Below are positions 44,708-45,608 of a stretch of 45,608 nucleotides of DNA, piece after piece. The notes beneath the pieces were generated by a model. The model was not told the DNA's origin. It did not search any database and saw only the letters and a list, made by a program, of their open reading frames with translations. The DNA is from Candidatus Obscuribacterales bacterium (GTDB lineage: Bacteria > Cyanobacteriota > Vampirovibrionia > Obscuribacterales > Obscuribacteraceae). The DNA is taken from positions 1 through 45,608 of the forward strand of contig JAIELX010000034.1 in assembly GCA_019752635.1 (NCBI GenBank). The letters are read 5' to 3'. Made by a program: the position numbers and the translations under genes. The first letter of the stretch is position 1; each line of letters opens with the position of its first letter.

Positions 44708-45165
44708 TCGAACCTTCATCAACTTCAACGATTATCGATGCTTTCCAATAAATCTCCGGGCGCGGCGTCGACTATCGATGTTTCCCCATCCGGTCTTGCT
44801 GAAAGGCAGTTTACACCACGGTACTTGCGCGATGACGATTCTTTTTAGTCAGACCTGAGTCGGTTAAGCTGTAATTTTGAGTCCTTTTTTATGAGCCGAA
44901 AGACTCAAGAATCCTCGACGCTGCGTGTCTGCGGGCGCTTTTCGCCGAATTCGGGTGCGACTCAGCGATGCAATCGCGGAGCCTCGAGGCTATAGTTAGA
45001 TGCCGCTAAACATTTGCGAGCAGTGGCGGTTGTTTCGTTGCTAACAGCTGCTATGTCAAAGTTTGCAGGGATGAAGCAAAGATGCGAAGCGCCGTTGTCA
45101 AGAAATGGATTGTATATAGCCTTGCGGTACAATGACAACCTCTATAAGTAAGGGGGAACCAGGTG
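44708..45165. promoter_or_regulatory. Shared regulatory region with four TGAGTC/GACTCA sites
   Basis: This 458-nt divergent interval separates the oxidoreductase and oxalate decarboxylase-type genes. TGAGTC occurs at 44856-44861 and 44878-44883, and GACTCA at 44902-44907 and 44959-44964. The outer pair extends to CTGAGTCG/CGACTCAG and the inner pair to TTGAGTC/GACTCAA, so they form nested inverted repeats. Nearer the rightward gene, GTTGTCA (45094-45100) and TGACAAC (45133-45139) form a 7-bp inverted repeat spanning TATATA and TACAAT elements. Confidence 0.5.
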
Positions 45166-45608
45166 ATGGGACTTCGTCACGTAGCCTCGGCTACTGCTAT
45201 GGTAATTTTTGCCGCTGGGATTTTGCCTGCTGGTGCTGCGGAAAGGGCTGCTGAGAAGAGCCTGAGCGGTAGCAAAACCATCAGGACTGTTGCCGAAGCA
45301 ATGGATCTAGCCAAGGATGCGATGCCCGAAATAAGGTATCAGCTGGGCAAGATGCCGATGAAAGCCTACGAGGGCGGTAAGTCGAATGAAGCCACCGCCG
45401 TAGACTTTCCCATTTCCAAAGGATTAGCCGGCGTCAACATGTTTCTCAAGCCGGGCGGCCTACGCGAGTTACACTGGCATGCAAACGCCGCCGAGTGGTC
45501 GTATGTCGTTGCCGGACATTGTCGAGTTACGGTGATTGACCCGCAGGGGCGTTCTGAAATCAAGGATTTTGGTCCGGGCGATGTCTGGTATTTTCCCCGC
45601 GGACACGG
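45166..45608 (+). CDS. Secreted oxalate decarboxylase-type cupin (3' partial)
   Basis: ATG 45166 is preceded by AGGGGGA about 9 nt upstream. A Sec signal peptide (residues 1-24, AMVIFAAGILPAGAA) leads into a cupin with GGLRELHWHANAAEWSYVVAG. The H-x-H-x4-E metal ligands of oxalate decarboxylases are present, and the domain continues through GPGDVWYFPRGH to the window edge. OxdC-type enzymes convert oxalate to formate and CO2 with Mn(II), consuming a proton. The second cupin domain, if present, is beyond the window. The divergent fdhD-oxidoreductase operon is the likely metabolic partner. Confidence 0.85.
   Translation, partial: MGLRHVASATAMVIFAAGILPAGAAERAAEKSLSGSKTIRTVAEAMDLAKDAMPEIRYQLGKMPMKAYEGGKSNEATAVDFPISKGLAGVNMFLKPGGLRELHWHANAAEWSYVVAGHCRVTVIDPQGRSEIKDFGPGDVWYFPRGH

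Overview
The window reads as a dense, roughly 50% GC chromosomal segment from a Gram-negative-type bacterium. Supporting signs are Sec signal peptides, a secreted alpha-2-macroglobulin, heptose-type sugar enzymes, frequent GTG/TTG starts and tight ATGA/GTGA overlaps. The lineage cannot be fixed from the sequence alone; a deep-branching group such as the Melainabacteria/Vampirovibrionia is only a guess. No tRNA, rRNA, CRISPR array or complete insertion sequence was seen.

Region 1 (1-24518) is a large cell-surface glycan cluster. A forward operon (1-7578) holds a 5'-truncated PfkB/HldE-type kinase, a GmhA-like SIS isomerase, two NAD(P)-sugar epimerase/dehydratases, a methyltransferase-like protein, a GT2 glycosyltransferase and a protein made of three tandem TylF/MycF-type methyltransferase domains. 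A reverse operon (15931 down to 7620) runs HAD phosphatase, APH-like kinase, methyltransferase, SDR, C-methyltransferase, WbuC-type cupin, second C-methyltransferase and two further methyltransferases. A forward unit (16049-20355) encodes an acyltransferase-3 membrane protein and two tandem coiled-coil PhyH-type dioxygenases. A reverse unit (23269 down to 20448) encodes a split transketolase and a zinc-type alcohol dehydrogenase. A second GT2 paralogue (23394-24518) closes the cluster. Taken together this looks like synthesis and decoration of a heptose-type and/or branched-chain, methylated surface sugar.

Region 2 (24574-30519) is mixed housekeeping and unknown genes: a DUF1275 membrane protein preceded by a 55-residue single-TM protein, an unrecognised 199-residue protein, an HExxH metallopeptidase-like protein, homoserine kinase (thrB), a secreted TPR protein and a bicupin related to gentisate dioxygenases.

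Region 3 (30543-41462) holds a 967-residue repeat-bearing protein of unknown role, a DUF1152 protein, a 1436-residue alpha-2-macroglobulin with a CxEQ thioester motif, three small membrane proteins and a secreted TPR protein.

Region 4 (41492-45608) pairs an FdhD accessory protein and a YdeP/FdhF-like molybdopterin oxidoreductase, transcribed leftward, with a rightward secreted oxalate decarboxylase-type cupin cut by the window end. The shared intergenic region carries four TGAGTC/GACTCA sites arranged as nested inverted repeats. This suggests a co-regulated oxalate/formate or acid-stress module.
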